This document shows positions 12,501 through 23,373 of a stretch of DNA of 64,000 nt, piece by piece. The position numbers and the translations under genes are program-made. Source of the stretch: Mimosa pudica (Eukaryota; Streptophyta; Magnoliopsida; Fabales; Fabaceae). Below the pieces are notes generated by a model, which saw only the letters and a list, made by a program, of their open reading frames with translations, searched no databases and was not told where the DNA came from. Location of the stretch: NCBI GenBank assembly GCA_029929735.1, contig JAKELP010000013.1, positions 15,442,222-15,506,221 of the forward strand, read 5' to 3'. Numbering within the stretch: position 1 is the first letter of the stretch; each line of letters opens with the position of its first letter.

Positions 12501-15263
12501 TTGACACAAGAAGAGAAGTATGTGTGCATGTGGAAGTCCACGTTTCTGAAATTCTATTGTATACACCTCTGAAAAAATAAAGTTAATTAAATTAATATGT
12601 AGCCTCCAGTAATAATAATAATGCAACAAAAACCCTATAATTATTTAATGGAACAAAAAATAAATACATACCTGCTCTTACAGTTCCAAAAACTTTTTCT
12701 TCCTTAATGAGTTTCATCAAGGTGAACAACTTAATCTTGAAGATGCGGACCAGAATGTCTGGCCTACAAGAAGGTTTGATCTCGATAAGTTTTGCATACC
12801 GTGTGATTTCCGGCCAAGAAGGATTACATGTGAAGGTCAAAAAGATGTCAGGATATCCAGCCCATCGACATATGGCCATAGCATCTTGGTAGTTTTGTAA
12901 CATATATCGTGCACCACCAGTAAATGATGATGGCAAAACTACACGTTTTCCAGTTGATGAAGCATCTGTCTCTCCACGCAACACAGATTCAGACAACCCT
13001 TGATACAAGTCAACTCGTAATTCACGTTGGTGAGATTTAACCCATTTCAATCGTTGAGCCTCTAGCATTGTGTAGGCGTCTACAACAAATTGCAAGAATA
13101 GCCTATCCGCATGCAAGATAATGGATTCTTCTTTTTCCCTGAACATTAGACGAAATGCAAAGAACTCACGCATGCTCACTCTTTTGCGACCGCCTATTTC
13201 AACCATTGTAGGATCGTAGAGTGGGATATCATCCCGGTAACCATCCTCGCCGAATGGAAAAAGAAGTGGGTACTGCAGAGGTAAATATGAAGAATGTAGT
13301 TCACTTATCCTCTGTGGATCGGAATCCCTAGAATGCACAATGATATCACGACCATTATAATGCTCGTCAAGATCTCCAACAATTAACACAGCAACTTCTG
13401 ATGCAGTTGGGAGATTATATGTGCGTCCATCACGTTGTCTACCACCAATCAAACGCAGCTTAAAGTCAACAATATTATTATCATGAATAAGGGAGGAGGC
13501 TACACGATATTGCTTAACATAAGGGTTATGTGCATCCAAAGTCACTTTAAGCTGGTGAACAATATCCTTATCAATGTTTGAGCTTTTAATGTGCTTACTG
13601 TATAAGACATAGAAAATAGAAAACCAGATAAGGGAATAACAGAAGCACACTGAAAAAATGAAAAATTATATTAAAGAAACGACTCTTAAATACCTGACAG
13701 CAGAAATCCTGTTAACAACCTCATTTTCCGTGTCATATATGTATAATTGGGAGAAAACTGGTGTACAGCCATCTGGAGGAAGCAAACATCCAATGTTATG
13801 ATGATTCATGCCTGACAATACATAAATATAAGGCCCACGACCACGACTGTTGACATCGACAATCTTTCCACCCATAGAGGTAAATGCAAACATGTTATTG
13901 TATTGTCTTATATTTGCAAGAAAGTTACGAGAATTTTGAGATTTTTTTGAGTGAAAAAAGGAGAACAGCGGCTCGGGTGGACGTTTCATATAGGGTAACA
14001 CAACCTTCCCCAATTGACAACACATTGAATACGATACATTGACTCGTTTTTTCGAGTCCTTCTTGCTCCTTTCTCCAAACCAAAATAAAGCACCACAGTT
14101 CATACAAGGATGAACTGGATCACCCTCATCCAGATAATCTACATTAACAAAAAACAATATTCAAAGCTTTCTACTTGCATTTTTAAATCAATGAAAACAC
14201 AGGAAAGTTGCTTTACCCAGATTAATCTTTTTAGGTTTGTTTCTCTTTTTCTTGATCAGCCGCATTCTACAATCTGTATATTTATATACACAGGTGTGAA
14301 TGGAAAAAAAAATATAGCATACTGACCAAACAATATGGATATAAACATGTTAAATTAACAAAGAGTAACATACTATCATCATCTGGTCCACCATCGTCAG
14401 AACTATTAAGGACCTCATTATGTGCATCAAAGTCAAATATTTTATCAGTGTAATCAACATCTGAATCAAAAACAAATTCTAATTACGATCACAAACCAGC
14501 ACATAAGATAAAAACGTTGTAAATGGGACTGTTAAATGTGTATGATTTCAAGTGTTACCTTGTAACTGCTCAATATTAGGTGGACAACCCTGACTATCTA
14601 ATACTCTGGACTCACATGAGGGACCACTACGACCACAAGCAATTTTCACCTGAGATGTATTTGACTTGTTCCTTTGGGCTTCAGTCAGACCTAATAAAAA
14701 AATAATTAGAAACAAAATTTACTTGAATATGTATACTACACTATATGATTATAACATATTATACTCATGTAGTGGAACTCTTTATTTATTAAGCATGTAG
14801 TGGAACTCTTTATTTATCAAGCATGTATGCACCTTTTGACATGGAGTTATTGTTCTTCCCACCCTTTTTTTTGTCCACATTCCGAATTTTGTCTACAGTC
14901 ACATTGTTGCACAAACTCTTATACCTTGCACTTTGGCGTTTGAAGACATCGGAGGTACAGACTGGGATTTCAGGACAACTAAATAAGGTCTTTTTTCTCT
15001 TCTCTAACCACATCATTATCACAAGCACGCATCAGGGAGAATATTTGATGATAACAACATTATTTGTCCAACAATGTTGAAAAAATTAACAAAAATGAAA
15101 TATCATGCCACTAACCTGTCCGAGTTTTGTCTACACTTGTTGAACTTCCTGTGCAATCCACAGTGTTGGTGATATCAACGAGGGGAGGAACTGGAATCCT
15201 TGGTCTCTTCTTCCTATTCAAGCGAATTCGACTCAACACCTCATTATGTTGAGAACTGGACAT
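9587..15263 (-). CDS. Helitron Rep/helicase (RepHel) transposase
   Basis: Catalyses strand nicking, unwinding and transfer of the Helitron. The start codon at 15263 opens MSSSQHNEV. About nine exons can be joined: near 15263-15112, 15002-14822, 14694-14560, 14460-14373, 14276-14220, 14140-13694, 13600-12672, 12570-11350 and 11253-9587. Landmarks in order: a basic KKKRNKPKK stretch (possible NLS); CMNCGALFWFGER; the helitron-like N domain (YLPLQYPLLFPFGEDGY); the Rep HUH motif GLPHAH; the two-tyrosine motif YLFKYISKG; then a Pif1-type helicase with Walker A GYGGTGKT, Walker B IIWDEAPM, GGDFRQILPV and the C-terminal NKSQGQSLSQVGIHL...YVALSRV. I find no frameshift or internal stop, and the intron phases work at VRA|EVYTIEF and FAG|TVASD. 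It looks intact and potentially functional. The 400 bp beyond the stop are non-coding up to the hairpin. Confidence 0.9.
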
Positions 15264-16220
15264 GGTGAAATAAAATGAGAAAAGTTGTTCTGATTCTGAT
15301 AGACATAAAAAAGACACTGAAGAGTAAAAAGGACAATGTTTATCTTAAGTTATGACAGAACACTATGTCACATGAACATAAAAAGTAGCTGAGCCCACAT
15401 AAAAAACGTGATAAAGTCATTGGAAACACAACTACAAAAATTATATGGGGTAGATTATTCAAGAGGAAACCATAAAGCTTTATATATAAATTATAATGAG
15501 GGATTATTTAATAGACAACATACCTTGTGAAGACATCATGAAACTCAATAAGCTCTCATCAAAAATCAAAATGTTCCCAAATTCATGAGTTTCCTAATTC
15601 CTGCACATCACTAAATTCATGAGTTCCTTACTTCCTGCACATCACTAACTTGAAAATGATTTTGTTGTTTAGTTTCTATGACTATATATACCATAGAACC
15701 AAAACAAGAAAATATACCTCTCAAGTTATTTCACGTCAATCACATATTACATAAGTGCAGCTGACTGCACTGTTGTAGACATGACATCAATATCCTCGTT
15801 TAGCAAATATTTTTGCAACTTCATCATATGACACCAATTTAAGAGTTGTGAAACACAAGAATGACAGAGATATTGTCATGTTGTTTTCACATTATTATAT
15901 TGGCCTTGTCTTCGATATATGTATATTTATATGGAACTAAAGGGCAGTAAGTCAAAAAATTTGCTCTGGAATCAGTAGAAGTGAACTGGAATTCATATTA
16001 AAGTAAAAAAGCCATTACATAACACTGGATGTATCTCATGAACAACATTTAAAGCACTAAGTGCATCATATGAAACAAAATAGTACTACTTCATATGAGT
16101 GAGACACACTAATTACCGCTCCCAACTCTAGCTAACACACTTCAGTCAACAAACCAACTCAACAAAATACAAAAGATAAACAAACTAAAAATGACTTGTG
16201 CTACATCAAACTCCAATTTG
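15264..16220. other. Spacer between the two Helitron genes
   Basis: Non-coding, AT-rich DNA between the RPA-like stop and the RepHel start, presumably the RepHel promoter. A short direct repeat, TTCATGAGTT plus TCCTGCACATCACTAA, occurs twice at about 15582-15647. No other structure is evident. Confidence 0.45.
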
Positions 16221-18780
16221 CTACTCATGCTTTATAGCCTTCCCTACTCTTCTAGCAGGCCTGTTCCTCCCGGAGTTGCTTGAACTCCCTTCAGTAGTAG
16301 GGGGTTGTGACATGGATTTTGGACCTTTAGTGTTCTTTCCCTTTCGCTCATTCTGTTTTGCAGTGCGTGATAACTTGGCCAAAGGGACATCATCATCATC
16401 CTCTTCCTCATCGTCATCTAGCAAAGTTATTTGTGGTGTTTCTGGAATCTGACTTGATGTTTTGTCTTGTGCAGTGCATTGTGCACTTTCTACATTTACT
16501 GTTTTCTGCAAATGATATTTCATAGACCATACAGATTAAAACATGGTAGTAGTGAATGGGAATTCTACAAAATCTGAACAAAGCTTCTGTGTGTTAATAC
16601 CTTCATATTCCTTAATGCACTACCAATGCTGGTGTTACCACCGGATGAGCTTCCCAAGTCAGCATCATCAAACTGTCCCATTAAGTCATCACACATAACA
16701 AATTGAGAGACACTCACACTTGAATTTGGGTACTTTAAATTCCATGCACTCCTCCTCATCTTTACAAGTATCCTCTTGGACACAACAGACTCAAGGATAT
16801 CTAGAACGTCAGTTTGGTCCCCATCCTGTTGATAAAAAAGTATGTAATACATCAGGAATAAAGACACAATAGAATCCTACTGATAATAAAAATAACAGAC
16901 CTCTTTGATGAGAAACTTCAGCTGTGATGCAGTTTTGTTAATCAACTGAATAGCAACTCTGTCCCAAAACATGATAGAAGCACTACCACTCGAATCAATC
17001 ACACAGTAGTGTAATTTTAACCTTTCCATAAAGAAGGGAACCGTCAGTTACTAAATTAAGCGGGGAAAAAAACAAGTTAAAACTATTTGGGACATGTGTA
17101 AATAGAACAGACTTTGGTTCAATCAGCTCTGGTTTCTTCTTGCATATGGGGCAGATGAAATCAGCAATATCTCCCTTCAACTTTGAAGCACACTTGGCAC
17201 AACCATCGTAATTCCAATCATGAATTGTTTCAAACTTTTGAATTTCACACATAATGGCGAAATACTGACCCTAAACACATGTACAATAATCTTAGAAAAC
17301 AACTAAACATATGCAACAAATAAATTAAGATTGTGCAAGTCCCAATTTCCTATATATATATCACAAATATAAATCACACACAAGTTTCTGGGATGAAATT
17401 TCGGATATTTCAATTCTACGCTCCTTCAGCAATGAAGATGCATTTGTTGGCTGGCTATATTGAGTAGGAAGAGGTTGACTGAGTTCCATCACAGCAAATG
17501 ATGATCCTTTGGGGTTCCTTATATTATATCACAAACAATAATAAATAATTATTATACATAGTAAAACTGCAATTTCTACATAACAACCAAAACTCAGTGA
17601 ATACACTATATTAAGAGTGCTTGTCTGAGTTTAAGTCTATACCAGTTGTCCGAAATGAACTGCTTCACTTCCTTTATATCAGGATTGAACAACACCCTTG
17701 TAGCATTGTATGAATTGTGGACCTGAGCAGCACCTGCAATAATAAATGAGGTTTAATGTTATAGTAATTCAAAACATTTATTTACAAGTTAAGAAATTCA
17801 AAGAAAGACATGTATCAAATGATTACCATCCAGGGAAAATCCAATACGGGCAAGATTAAATATAACGACCACCGGTGTTTCTTCATTCATAATATAGTCT
17901 GAGTAGGCTTCAGATGAACACTCGTCCCATAAGACACATTCAACATCATTGTCCCTAAAATGATAATGAAAATGTTACTACATAAAATTACAAAAGGTGC
18001 ATAATATGAATAAACTATTAAAAAGCAGCATAATATGACATAGATATCTAACTTAGTGTCGGTAATAACAAGGCGGAGCTTGTTTTTCTCCGCTTCATCC
18101 TTCCATTAAGGTTCAATTTTCCCAATGCACTTGACAAAACCAATTACATCTGAAGGCAAATACACATAGAGACTATATAATTGAATAAGTGATTTATTGA
18201 GTAGATGAGTATTGAGTAATGAGAAAAGGATGAAAAATAAAAAGAAAAATGAGTTCATCACCAATCAAATGTTCGACTTCTCTTTTCTCACAAATCCGCT
18301 TAATGTCAGATAGATTGAAAAAAGAGTATGCGTAGAGTGGAAGTGCTTCATCCACTTCTTCAATCCCAGTATTTGGGCTAAATTCAAGTTTCAAGGGATG
18401 AGTTGTAGCCCTGAAAGGAGACAGATTAGATGAGACGGCAAATTTATCAATGAGATAAACTTTGGATTCTACAGCAGTGTTGCTAAACTTTTGCAATGCC
18501 TTAGATAAAGCAATGGCTTGAATCCGTGTACCCTACAAAAACCATGGCCAGCAAATTTACAACAGCATTAAGAAATAGTAATGTAACTAAAGTTTAGAGT
18601 AAAGGAAAACCATGTTCAAGAAATTACCTCTTCGTCAATCAAAACCATGCAATATGCAGCAACCTCATTTGGATCTGCTTTTTGATACATATTCCATCTC
18701 CTAAATACACGGACCAATATTGTCCACCGATCAGTGTAGGCTTGAATGTCCTTCAACAACGTCCTATCTTCCTTCCTCAT
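16221..18780 (-). pseudogene. Helitron RPA1-like single-strand DNA-binding protein, interrupted by a stop codon
   Basis: Plant Helitrons commonly carry an RPA70-like gene thought to bind single-stranded intermediates. Here the exons run from MRKEDRTLLKDIQAYT at 18780 to the stop at 16221. They cover the N-terminal OB-fold (DUF223-like), a second OB region (ITDTKDNDVECVLWDE), the C-terminal RPA zinc ribbon CAKC-x13-CPIC in the exon at about 17255-17110, and an acidic then basic tail (DDDEEEDDDD, RPARRVGKAIKHE). In the exon beginning DVIGFVKCIGKIEP the next codon is TAA (18108-18106). The same frame then continues WKDEAEKNKLRLVITDTK and joins the next exon in phase, so this is a single nonsense change and not a frame error. 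A full-length product would need readthrough or splicing around the stop. A protein cut there has only the first OB-fold. Confidence 0.82.
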
Positions 18781-19164
18781 TGTTAATTGCCACGAAAATA
18801 GAAGTGAATATATTCTGTTTGAATGTGCTACAGAATGGTATAGGGTTAGCTATTGTAATAACAAAAGGACAATATATATAGAGAGCTGATTACTTGAACT
18901 TATTGAAAAATCTAACGGTAACCTTTTAAATTATAAATAAAAAAATATAAATATTAAATGTTAGACACCTAGAGATGTTAAATAAATTTAATTTCAGTCA
19001 TGTTTAATGACATGACATAAAACACATTAATATTATTAGTAAATGTATATTGAAATGTATCTTGAAATATATATTGAAATGTAAAGGCATAAAATTTTTG
19101 ATAAAAAAAAAAAAGTAGAGGCATAAAAAACAGGCATAGCAACATAGCAGCACGGCGGTGACCT
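18781..19164. promoter_or_regulatory. Upstream flank of the Helitron RPA-like gene
   Basis: AT-rich and non-coding. A TATATATA run at about 18872-18881 lies roughly 95 bp upstream of the RPA ATG on its strand and could serve as a TATA box. A near-repeat of TTGAAATGTA and TTGAAATAT units occurs at about 19049-19083. Confidence 0.4.
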
Positions 19165-19244
19165 GTGCTGACATTGTTGGCATGGGTACTCAATCACAGT
19201 TCCGTCCCAGTGCTGACATTGTTGGCATGGGTACTCAATCACAG
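19165..19244 (+). repeat. 35-bp perfect direct repeat, period 45
   Basis: The 35-bp segment beginning GTGCTGACATTGTTGG and ending ACTCAATCACAG occurs at 19165-19199 and 19210-19244 without a mismatch, separated by 10 bp. Confidence 0.9.
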
Positions 19245-19341
19245 ATGTTAACTGCCCAACTAATGAGGATCCTCTGAATAAATCAGAGAACACAAGCTGT
19301 CCTGCACAAGTAACTTTGAAACAAGTCACACAACTAAGGTC

Positions 19342-19610
19342 TCAGCCTAATATCCTTAATTACATCTTCTTTTAATGACAGAAATGATGCCTTTTGTCAG
19401 CCTAATACCCTTAATTATATCTTCTTTTAATGACATAAGACATGAATTATGTCAGCCAAATTCCCTTAATTATATCTTCTTTTGATGACAGTCTTGCTGA
19501 ATTATGTCAGCCTAATTGCATTAATTAGATATTCTTTTAATCATAGAAATGATGAATTATGTCAGCCTTATAGACTTAATCATATCTTCTTTTGATTATA
19601 TATGTCATTT
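19342..19610 (+). repeat. Minisatellite with a period of about 57 bp, five units
   Basis: Five imperfect units, each with the core GTCAGCCTAAT, then CCTTAATTATATC, TTCTTTTAATGACA and GATGAATTAT. Two further units of the same family lie at about 20177-20275. No coding potential is seen. Confidence 0.85.
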
Positions 19611-20402
19611 AGGAAATAGTCTGATAGCAACGCATATAACCCATAAGACATGCCTATGTATAATTAGTAGAATAAGGCTGAACTGAAAAGTGCTGACCTG
19701 AAAAGAAAGTGCATGAGTAGTTATTACTTATCGGGCAAGGCTGAAAGTTTTGCAAGGTATCCTCTACAAAATTACATATTCAAAGATAGGAGCAGAATTT
19801 TCAAAATATAGGCTGGCCCAAAGCTAAAAACCAAATCTAATGAACTAATCATCTAATCATCTAATCAATATTAAATGGACACAGAGGTAAGGCAGCACGA
19901 AATCAAATGAGAGAGTAGTACAACCGTCAAAAATAACAACATCGTTTCAAAAATAACTTGAGCAAAAGCAAAGATAGCGAGAAACCAAATCAAAAAAATG
20001 TTATTAGTACAACCGTCAAAACAAAAGGAAAACTGAGTCATGAACAGCCTACCCCTGGGTAATGACAAGATTGAAGCAAGTTGTTGCTAGAGTACCCATG
20101 CCATATGACATAATGCAAAAGCGACACAGTTCTTTATAATTACTGAACAGGCAGGTCAAGAAACTAACATCACTATGTCAGCCTAATAGCCTTAATTATA
20201 TCTTCTTTTAATGACAGAAATGATGAATTATGTCAGCCTAATAGCCTTAATGATATCTTCTTTTAATTACATCAGTCGTCTAGAACACAGTCTGATAGCA
20301 ACGACAAAAACCCATAAGACATGCCTATGTTTAGTTAGTAGACTAATGCTGAACTGAAAAGTGCTGAACTGAAGTGAGCTACCATGCCGTAATTTCATTA
20401 AG
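19611..20402 (+). repeat. Degenerate older copies of the downstream repeat family
   Basis: Segment 19619-19700 (CTGATAGCAACG ... CCCATAAGACATGCCTATGT ... GAACTGAAAAGTGCTGA) recurs at about 20290-20376. Segment 19745-19930 (CTACAAAATTACATATTC, GATAGGAGCAGA, AGCTAAAAACC) is a diverged relative of the first part of the 728-bp unit that follows. The region therefore grew by repeated segmental duplication. Confidence 0.7.
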
Positions 20403-21744
20403 GACCGGCAAAAATTATCTTCTACAAAATTACATATTCCAAGATAGGAGCAGAGTCTTTAAAATACAGAAGGGCGCGAAGCTAAAAACCTAATCTAATG
20501 ATCTAATCAATATTAAATGGATGCAGAGGTAAGGCAGCACGAAATCAAGTAATCAAATAAGAGAGTAGTACAACCGTCATTTACAAAAAAAATCACGTGT
20601 TTATGTACTAATCTGACATGTTTAAGTGCTCTCAATTGACAGGAGCTTTAATTAAACTGTACCGGAGAGAGCAATTTAGTTGAGACTCAACCATTAACCA
20701 CAGTTTACCCACGGGGAAAGGCCAAATCGATGTTAGCATCAAACCAATTATTAAAATATGTTAATAGTACAACCGTCAAAACAAAGGGAAAACATGTACA
20801 AGAACAGCCAAATCTTAAGAAAAGAAAACATCAAACCTGGAGGCCACAGTTCTTTAAAATTGCAGAACACCGCAGGGCAACTAATCAACATCGAATCAAA
20901 ATTAAATTGAGGCAAAGCAAAGTTAGCGAGAAAGCTAATCTAATCAACATTAACTGTGGACAGACATAATAATTAACCATAGTAAAAATGATAAAACAAG
21001 TATGTTAGTACAACCGTCGTTAACAATATCATTCATTGCTTCCCCGAAATTTAATTTGCTAGAAGCTAAAACTGATAGAAACGAATCTTACATGCTGGGT
21101 GAAATACCTATGAAATCGTGAAACATTATGGACCGGCAAAAATTATCTTCTACAAAATTACATATTCCAAGATAGGAGCAGAGTCTTTAAAATACAGAAG
21201 GGCGCGAAGCTAAAAACCTAATCTAATGATCTAATCAATATTAAATGGATGCAGAGGTAAGGCCACGAAATCAAGTAATCAAATAAGAGAGTAGTACAAC
21301 CGTCATTTACAAAAAAAATCACGTGTTTATGTACTAAGCTGACATGTTTAAGTGCTCTCAATTGACAGGAGCTTTAATTAAACTGTACCGGAGAGAGCAA
21401 TTTAGTTGAGACTCAACCATTAACCACAGTTTACCCACGGGGAAAGGCCAAATCGATGTTAGCATCAAACCAATTATTAAAATATGTTAATAGTACAACC
21501 GTCAAAACAAAGGGAAAACATGTACAAGAACAGCCAAATCTTAAGAAAAGAAAACATCAAACCTGGAGGCCACAGTTCTTTAAAATTGCAGAACACCGCA
21601 GGGCAACTAATCAACATCGAATCAAAATTAAATTGAGGCAAAGCAAAGTTAGCGAGAAAGCTAATCTAATCAACATTAACTGTGGACAGACATAATAATT
21701 AACCATAGTAAAAATGATAAAACAAGTATGTTAGTACAACCGTC
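19916..21744 (+). repeat. Eight dispersed copies of a 13-mer, TAGTACAACCGTC
   Basis: Exact copies start at 19916, 20005, 20566, 20765, 21006, 21292, 21491 and 21732. Three of the eight exist because of the recent 726-bp duplication. The other five sit in differing contexts, with varied bases on both sides. On the minus strand the core contains CGGTTG, which fits the plant MYB core CNGTTR. Confidence 0.8.
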
Positions 21745-21856
21745 GTTAACAATATCATTCATTGCTTCCCCGAAATTTAATTTGCTAGAAGCTAAAATTG
21801 ATAGAAACGAATCTTACATGCTGGGTGAAATACCTATGAAATCGTGAAACATTATG
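20403..21856 (+). repeat. Near-identical tandem duplication of 728/726 bp
   Basis: Unit 1 is 20403-21130 and unit 2 is 21131-21856. Both begin GACCGGCAAAAATTATC. They differ by a 2-bp deletion in unit 2 (GGCAGCACG versus GGCCACG) and a few substitutions (for example TAATCTGACA versus TAAGCTGACA), so identity is above 99% by eye. An open frame of 79 codons appears in both copies only because of the duplication. I do not call it a gene. Confidence 0.92.
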
Positions 21857-21919
21857 TCGAGTAGATGTGAGGTTTAATGACATAATTTAATGAAACTAAA
21901 CCTAAAAAATCTTCATCTT

Positions 21920-21925
21920 TATAAA
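21920..21925 (+). promoter_or_regulatory. TATA box of the orphan gene
   Basis: TATAAA followed by CACC, 58 bp before the ATG at 21983. This spacing suits a plant core promoter with a short leader. It also argues against the further-upstream in-frame ATG at 21890. Confidence 0.5.
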
Positions 21926-21982
21926 CACCTCATTTTAGCCTATACCTATTACACATACTCAGAAACTCTTTCCAAAGATAAT

Positions 21983-22549
21983 ATGGCTGGTTACGAACCT
22001 TACTCAGATCAAAGGGTCATGAATGTGGCACTCTCATGGCTGCAAAACGGCCTCACCGATGTCCATATCGTAATGGGACCACTGATTGTGTGGTGGGAGA
22101 CAAACATCTTCAACTCAACCATAAGAATCCTAACAGCTGAAGCAGGGCAAGTCTCTGCGACATCACTCAGATGGTTTGAGATAAAATACATCGCACTACG
22201 AAGCATATATGGCTTTTTGCGAATGCTGGGTGTTATTAGCTGGGAATGGGAAGTCACAAACGAATATCAAAACTTTGACATGGTGTTGTACCAAGAACTT
22301 ATAAGGCCATATCAACCACACCTGCGAGTCAAATACCCCCAACAAATCACTAACCCTCTGTGCGTGGAGAACATGGTAACTCACTCGTACATGAAAGTTT
22401 ACCCATTTTTCAACAACAAACAGCCAACAACTCTTTATCCAAGAGGAAATTCGACGTCATGGGTTGATCAATTTCTGAACAAAAATCCGCATTTCAATCT
22501 TGATCTTGCTCCGGCGATGGATGAAGAAGGGGAAGGATTTGTGGCATAG
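21983..22549 (+). CDS. Orphan protein of unknown function, 188 residues
   Basis: Single open frame beginning MAGYEPYSDQRVMNVALSWL and ending AMDEEGEGFVA. I do not recognise the family. It is rich in Trp, Tyr and Met, with several WW/WEWE-type aromatic clusters (WWETN, WEWEVTN). It has alternating hydrophobic stretches but no clear membrane helix or signal peptide, a proline-rich middle (RPYQPHLRVKYPQQ) and an acidic end. Support for a real gene: a TATA box 58 bp upstream, length well above background for this AT-rich DNA, and a balanced composition. It lies between two RPA-like genes of opposite orientation and directly after the duplicated block, which fits transposon cargo or an unshared lineage gene. 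A frame extending upstream to 21890 is less likely because it would start before the TATA box. Confidence 0.55.
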   Translation: MAGYEPYSDQRVMNVALSWLQNGLTDVHIVMGPLIVWWETNIFNSTIRILTAEAGQVSATSLRWFEIKYIALRSIYGFLRMLGVISWEWEVTNEYQNFDMVLYQELIRPYQPHLRVKYPQQITNPLCVENMVTHSYMKVYPFFNNKQPTTLYPRGNSTSWVDQFLNKNPHFNLDLAPAMDEEGEGFVA

Positions 22550-23373
22550 ACCGCCGGTGACTGGGAAATGCTGTATGAGTAGTAGTTTCTTCTATTTCAG
22601 CTTTATTTCTTAAAATGGTTTTTGTTAATGACGAATGTACCCCTTAGCACTTTTAGCACTTTCGCAATATTTGTAATGTCCTTTGCTTATGTACGACTAA
22701 TCCATTTTAATTTGCTTAGTTTGTGTTTAAGAATTCCCTTCCATTTTCTTAAAGCTCCAGGTGTTTAAGGAATCACTTTAACTTAAGATGGTGTTGGACT
22801 TAAGGTTGAAAAAACCTTAATCTTAAATTTAACTATTTTCTATTGAAAAAAAATTTAACCTTGGCTTTAATTATTAATATTATGCAATGGTTAATCCATA
22901 AATTTTCTACTACGAACTTGCTATTAACGACAAGTAAACAACTTAATGATTTCGCTAAGAAATCCCATCACCAAAAAGATACTCACGAAATGGATCTTCA
23001 ATATTTGCGGGTACAAAATTATGTAGATACTTCAAATGTCAGGGCTTGGATTACAAACATAACATATGACGGGCCCAATACAGATATGGACCAAACCAAA
23101 ACAACAACAACAGTGTAACAACACAGACATAGCTGCATACTACTGGAAGAAAAAACTCGAAAAGGAATACATAGACAAAGGAGCACACAAATCCTAAACT
23201 CTGACATATCCAAAATACAAAGGGAACGTCCTGAATCATGGGCAAATGAGATCAGCCCTTTTCTCCAACACCTCTTGAATCCCAATGTCATAAACAAATT
23301 TAGTGGCGTCATAAACAGAGTGCAACACGGGCCGGCCTACAAGGTTGAGCAGACATAAGTAACAATTTATAGT
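22550..23373. other. Non-coding gap with low-complexity AT-rich DNA
   Basis: It follows the orphan gene and probably includes its 3' UTR (T-rich, about 22580-22700). I see no supported exon. A minus-strand open frame at 23019-23312 is hydrophobic and low-complexity and looks accidental. Confidence 0.4.

Larger units (their letters stand above)
9183..18780 (-). mobile_element. Helitron rolling-circle transposon (3' end exact, 5' end unresolved)
   Basis: The element reads on the minus strand. Its 3' terminus is CTAG at 9186-9183 followed by host T (plus-strand A at 9182), as expected for insertion between A and T. Eleven nucleotides inside is the hairpin GCCGCGC-TGA-GCGCGGC (minus strand, 9214-9198). 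The element encodes both proteins expected of an autonomous plant Helitron: a Rep/Pif1-type helicase and an RPA1-like single-strand binding protein. The coordinates given are the minimum extent, from the 3' end to the RPA start codon. The 5' TC end must lie beyond 18780 and before the CK1 gene at 25726. One weak candidate is an A|TC junction near 18886-18888, just upstream of a TATA-like run. The insertion sits between the TBC and CK1 genes. Confidence 0.9.

Noticed and set aside
20730..21695. Identical 79-codon open frames at 20730 and 21456
   Set aside because: They exist twice only because the DNA is duplicated in tandem. The composition is basic and repetitive, and there is no promoter or family signature.
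23019..23312. Hydrophobic minus-strand open frame of 97 codons
   Set aside because: It is downstream of the OB-fold stop and cannot be spliced to it in a way that extends a recognisable fold.
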